Shown here: piece by piece, positions 60,798-64,000 of the stretch
Layout of the letters: the number at the start of each line of letters is the position of its first letter
How positions within the stretch are numbered: the stretch's first letter is position 1
DNA from: Anaeramoeba flamelloides
Lineage: Eukaryota; Metamonada; Anaeramoebidae
Length of the DNA stretch: 64,000 nucleotides
Direction of reading: 5' to 3'
Assembly (NCBI GenBank): GCA_027625915.1
Contig: JANTQA010000012.1
Location: 6,656,501 to 6,720,500 of the forward strand
Notes under the pieces: model-generated
The model's input: the letters and a program-made list of their open reading frames with translations, nothing else
Told to the model about the DNA's origin: nothing
The model's database searches: none
Position numbers and translations under genes: made by a program

Positions 60798-61865
60798 GGA
60801 ATGTGGTACATTTTACCTTTTTCAAAAATTTTCATTGTGAGAGCCAAACTGAAAAAAAGATTTTTTGAGTGACACAGGATCTTGAAACTTTGAAACCAAA
60901 ATATCATTAACTGTTCGATTTATGAAAAGAAAGCGAACCCAAAGTAAATTAGGGTGGAGTCTTTAATTTTTCATTTTTTTTTGATTTTTATTGATTTTAT
61001 TTTGGTTTTATTAAATTTGATTTTGGATCTAGAAATTTTTTACAGTGAATGTTTGAAATTAACCCTAGAATAAAACAAACCAAAAAAATAGACTCGAAAA
61101 GGTATGTATTTAAAACAAATCTTTTCTTTTTTGAAGACCTAACAAGAAAGATCACCTCATTCCAATTAAACCTTTTTAAATCTAAGAATGAAAAAAAAAA
61201 AAAATCAAACCAAAATATATTTTCCAAGATATTTCTTCTTGATCTTCTTTTTAATTTGAATGGGGGTAAACAAGGGATTACCTTAAAAAATTTTACCTCA
61301 TTTCGATTTATTATTATTTAACCAAAAGCGTTTTTTACAACTTTTTTTCAAAAATTTTCAAATATTGTTATCAAAACAAAGCCAAAACAAAGAGAACTAT
61401 TTCAAAGATTAAAGGAAAGGTATTGAATTCTCGGAATCAAAAAACAACTCCAAAAAGTCCAACACAACAGAAAAAGAAAATCTTTTTCAAAAATTTCAAG
61501 CAAGACTCAGAGTTATTTTTAGTTTTTATAATTGGATTGATAAAAAAATAAATAATTATTTTAAAATCAAACAAATACATCCAATTAATATCTATTTTTC
61601 TGAAGAAAGAGTTTTTTGAAAAAATATCCTATTTTCTTTAACCAAATCCAAATTAGATGAATTATATGTAGATTGGAATTAAAATTCATTTTTAAAATTC
61701 ATTAGAAATTTCAAGTTATTTGTTTCTCAAAAATTTTTCAAATAAAAGTTTTTCGATTCAGAATTAAAAATAAAACCTGAGTAAAGAAGTAGTAATTGTA
61801 TCAAATTTTATAGATAAGATCAAGAAATAAATGATTTTTATTTATTTTATTTCTTTGCCAATTTT
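60798..61865. repeat. Dispersed repeat family E, copy 2 (uninterrupted)
   Basis: Collinear with 170-780 plus 1563-2010. Near 61425-61440 it runs continuously through the site that holds the 782-bp element in copy 1 (AAAGATTAAAGGAAAGGTA). Repeat D begins directly after it, so E and D may be parts of one longer element. Confidence 0.75.
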
Positions 61866-61869
61866 TTCT

Positions 61870-62335
61870 TTTTTTTTGATTTTCTTTTTTTAGTTTTTGA
61901 AAAATTTTTCTTTTTCTTTTTGTTTAACTTTTTCTGAAAAATTTTTTTTTCTTTCTTTATTTTTCCAAAAAAGATTCAAGTTGAAAAAAAAAAAAGATCT
62001 TATAAAATTCCAATAAACATTGTAAAAATTGAGACTAATGTAATGTCCTTTAAAGAATGTATATATTTATTAACAAAAATTCTTCTTTTTAACCTTTTTT
62101 CAGTCAAAGTTAAGTAATAAAAACTTATTAATGCTCATTTCAAAAATTTTGATTCAATTTTTTTTTATTTTTTGATTTTATTTTTTATAATTTTTAAAAG
62201 ATCAGGCTTTTGTAAGTTTATTATAATTCAAAAAGTGAATTGTTAATACGATTTAATTATGAGTTGTTCTTGAATACAAATGAATAATTTTTTTTAAATT
62301 TATTATTTTTGATGAGTCACAATTTTTGAAATATA
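61870..62335 (+). repeat. Dispersed repeat family D, copy 3
   Basis: Shares AAGATCTTATAAAATTCCAA, TGAGACTAATGTAATGTC, TTGTTCTTGAATACAAATGA and GAGTCACAATTTTTGAAAT with the other D copies. It is uninterrupted and immediately follows repeat E copy 2. Confidence 0.72.
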
Positions 62336-62563
62336 GTTAAGTTAAATCTTTTGAAATACTGATAAATCACATTATAAATTAGAACCTTCTTCCCCATTTC
62401 ATTGTATTAAATACAGCCGTTCCAACTCTACTGTGAAATTTTTATAAGAAATAGATATTGGTTGACAATTATAAAATTGTGTTTTATGAAAGAGAAAATT
62501 CAATTTATATCATCTCATAAGTTAAAAATTTCGCTTTGTAAAACATTAAAGAAAAACTTTTTT

Positions 62564-62846
62564 TTACAGTCATTTTAAAAAAGTATGTAACTTTTTTTTT
62601 ATAAGATTGTAAGAATTAAAACTTTTTTAAAGTTTTCTGTTTTAATAAAGTGAGGTCTTTTTTAAAAAAAAAGTGTGCTTTTCTTCAGACTGTAACCTCT
62701 ACGTCATATTTAAAGGATGAGAACTCACTTTTTTAAAATAGAAATCATTGCAAAAAGTTTTAATTCTGAAAAAGTTTTTGTTTTTTTAAAATAGAAAACT
62801 TCAAAAAAGTTTTAAAAAAGTCCTCACATTTTTAAAATGGCTGTAA
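62564..62846. mobile_element. 283-bp inverted-repeat element
   Basis: Ends are TTACAGTCATTTTAAAAA (62564) and, reverse-complemented, TTACAGCCATTTTAAAAA (62846). Inside, GTGAGG-like and AACTTTTTTAAA words recur in inverted pairs, so most of the element could fold back. No ORF. It looks like another short DNA element; only one copy is seen in the window. Confidence 0.55.
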
Positions 62847-64000
62847 TAAACAAAGACAAAAATTAATTTTCAAAAGAAAAGAAATAAAAGAAACTTTAGA
62901 AAGTCTTTTTTGATCTTTGTTTTTAAATTGTTTAAACCTGTGATTTTTCCAATTTTGGAAATTGAAGATCCACATTAATGTAAGTTTTTTTATGAAATTT
63001 TTTATCAATTTCTAATGTAAAACAGCAAAGGAACCAAAAAATGAATAACATAATTTTTTTTTCCTTCTAATATAAATTTTATGGTTTATTATGAAATTTA
63101 ATAACCATTTTACGGTTTGTTAGATAAAATACAATTCTATAATAGATAATCGATTTCTATATCTTATAAATTTCCACTGTATGTCTGGAGCGGCTGGATA
63201 TTTTGATAGTATACTGATAAATGAGTTTCAAACTGATTATTTTGTAAGATGAAAAAATTCTCAATATTTCAAAAAATCAGTGAATCGACCTCGATTTTTT
63301 TTGTCAATTCTTTAATAATGAACTAATTTTGATAAAATTCTATATTTGATTTTGTTATCCCAAATACTACTAGAATTATAAGAAGAAAAATGCAAGATCT
63401 ATCAGTTCTTCAAAATAATTATATGAAGGTTGTTTTATTGTGAAAATAATCCCATTCTACAATCTAAAAAAATATCCAATAATAAGTATTCTTAGATATC
63501 TGAAATAATTCTTTTTTATATACTAATCCAATTTCATCTGGGTAGAATTCATTTTGAGTATTTTATATGACTAAAATTCAATTTTTAAATTTATTTGTCA
63601 AATGAAAAACTTTTTAAAAATCAAAGTAATTTTTGACAAATATAAAAATCAAAAGAAACGAAATTTTCAAAGAGAGACAATACAAATGATCTCCAAAACT
63701 CACACCCAAAAACAGCTATAATAACACACCTCTTTAAATATTGCTTTAGTTTTGAAATAGTTCTAAGATAAGTGGATATATTAGTGAATGAAGAAACACT
63801 GAAAATTGAAAATTGCAGAACAACATTTTGAGGTAAAAAAAAACTTTCCATACTTTAATGATCAGAACTTTAAATAGAAGAAACTCACACAATCATTCTT
63901 CTCTTTATATAAATAATAAATTAATTCCAAATAGAGGAAAAATAAACCGCAAATTTTTAATCGAGGTCGATTCAGTTGTTTTTGTGAATAAAATTTGGGA

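Larger units (their letters stand above)
60523..64000. other. Right end: repeats, presumed TRAPPC13 intron or upstream DNA
   Basis: Contains repeat E copy 2, repeat D copy 3 and a 283-bp inverted-repeat element. I looked for TRAPPC13 N-terminal exons on the minus strand to the window edge and found none that I can support. Short open frames at 63621-63851 do not match the family. Confidence 0.5.

Noticed and set aside
63621-63851. Minus-strand open frame that might be an upstream TRAPPC13 exon
   Set aside because: The sequence does not match the family N-terminal blocks, and the phase needed by the exon at 60522 could not be confirmed.

Overview
The window is nuclear DNA of a very AT-rich protist. 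Non-coding DNA is dominated by A/T homopolymers. The proteins carry long Lys/Glu and Asn tracts, genes have GT-AG introns, and every recognised gene ends in TAA. The contents (syndetin, dynamin, PAN2, syntaxin 17, a Rab5-type GTPase, TRAPPC13, an organelle-type succinyl-CoA ligase alpha) rule out a prokaryote. An amoeboid or flagellate lineage such as Anaeramoeba or another AT-rich amoeba would fit, but this is an inference from composition and protein style, not a proven assignment.

Layout: 1-2500 holds an old dispersed repeat interrupted by an inverted-repeat element. 2503-5941 (+) encodes a syndetin/VPS50 homologue whose reading frame shifts inside a Lys tract. 5942-9660 is non-coding with a palindrome cluster. 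9694-13949 (+) is a dynamin with PH and GED domains and one 1.4 kb intron. 16978-25291 (+) is PAN2, split by a 4.5 kb intron. 28762-32328 (+) is an intronless TPR/LRR-like/BTB-like protein. 36453-42062 (-) is a syntaxin 17 homologue in three exons, with a 4.2 kb intron carrying a mariner-like element. 45340-46447 (-) is a four-exon Rab5-like GTPase. 50068-54805 (+) is a six-exon succinyl-CoA ligase alpha subunit. 57049-60522 (-) holds the last two exons of TRAPPC13. The right end is repeats.

Five of the eight genes act in membrane traffic: EARP tethering, membrane scission, autophagosome fusion, early endosome and TRAPP. PAN2 is the deadenylase nuclease and SUCLG1 makes ATP or GTP in a mitochondrion-related organelle. 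There is no operon-like arrangement, and the shared theme may be chance.

The most unusual content is non-coding. Five loci carry a palindrome system built from a few interchangeable hairpin stems. Each stem is opened by short tandem copies of an AGTGCCGNNG-like decamer ending in CCTAGG and closed by CCTAACG. Alongside these are at least six families of short inverted-repeat DNA elements. One shares terminal repeats with a decayed Tc1/mariner element in the same window, and two insertions can be checked against related empty sites within the window. Introns are either about 80-230 bp or 1.4-4.5 kb, and all five long ones contain such elements.
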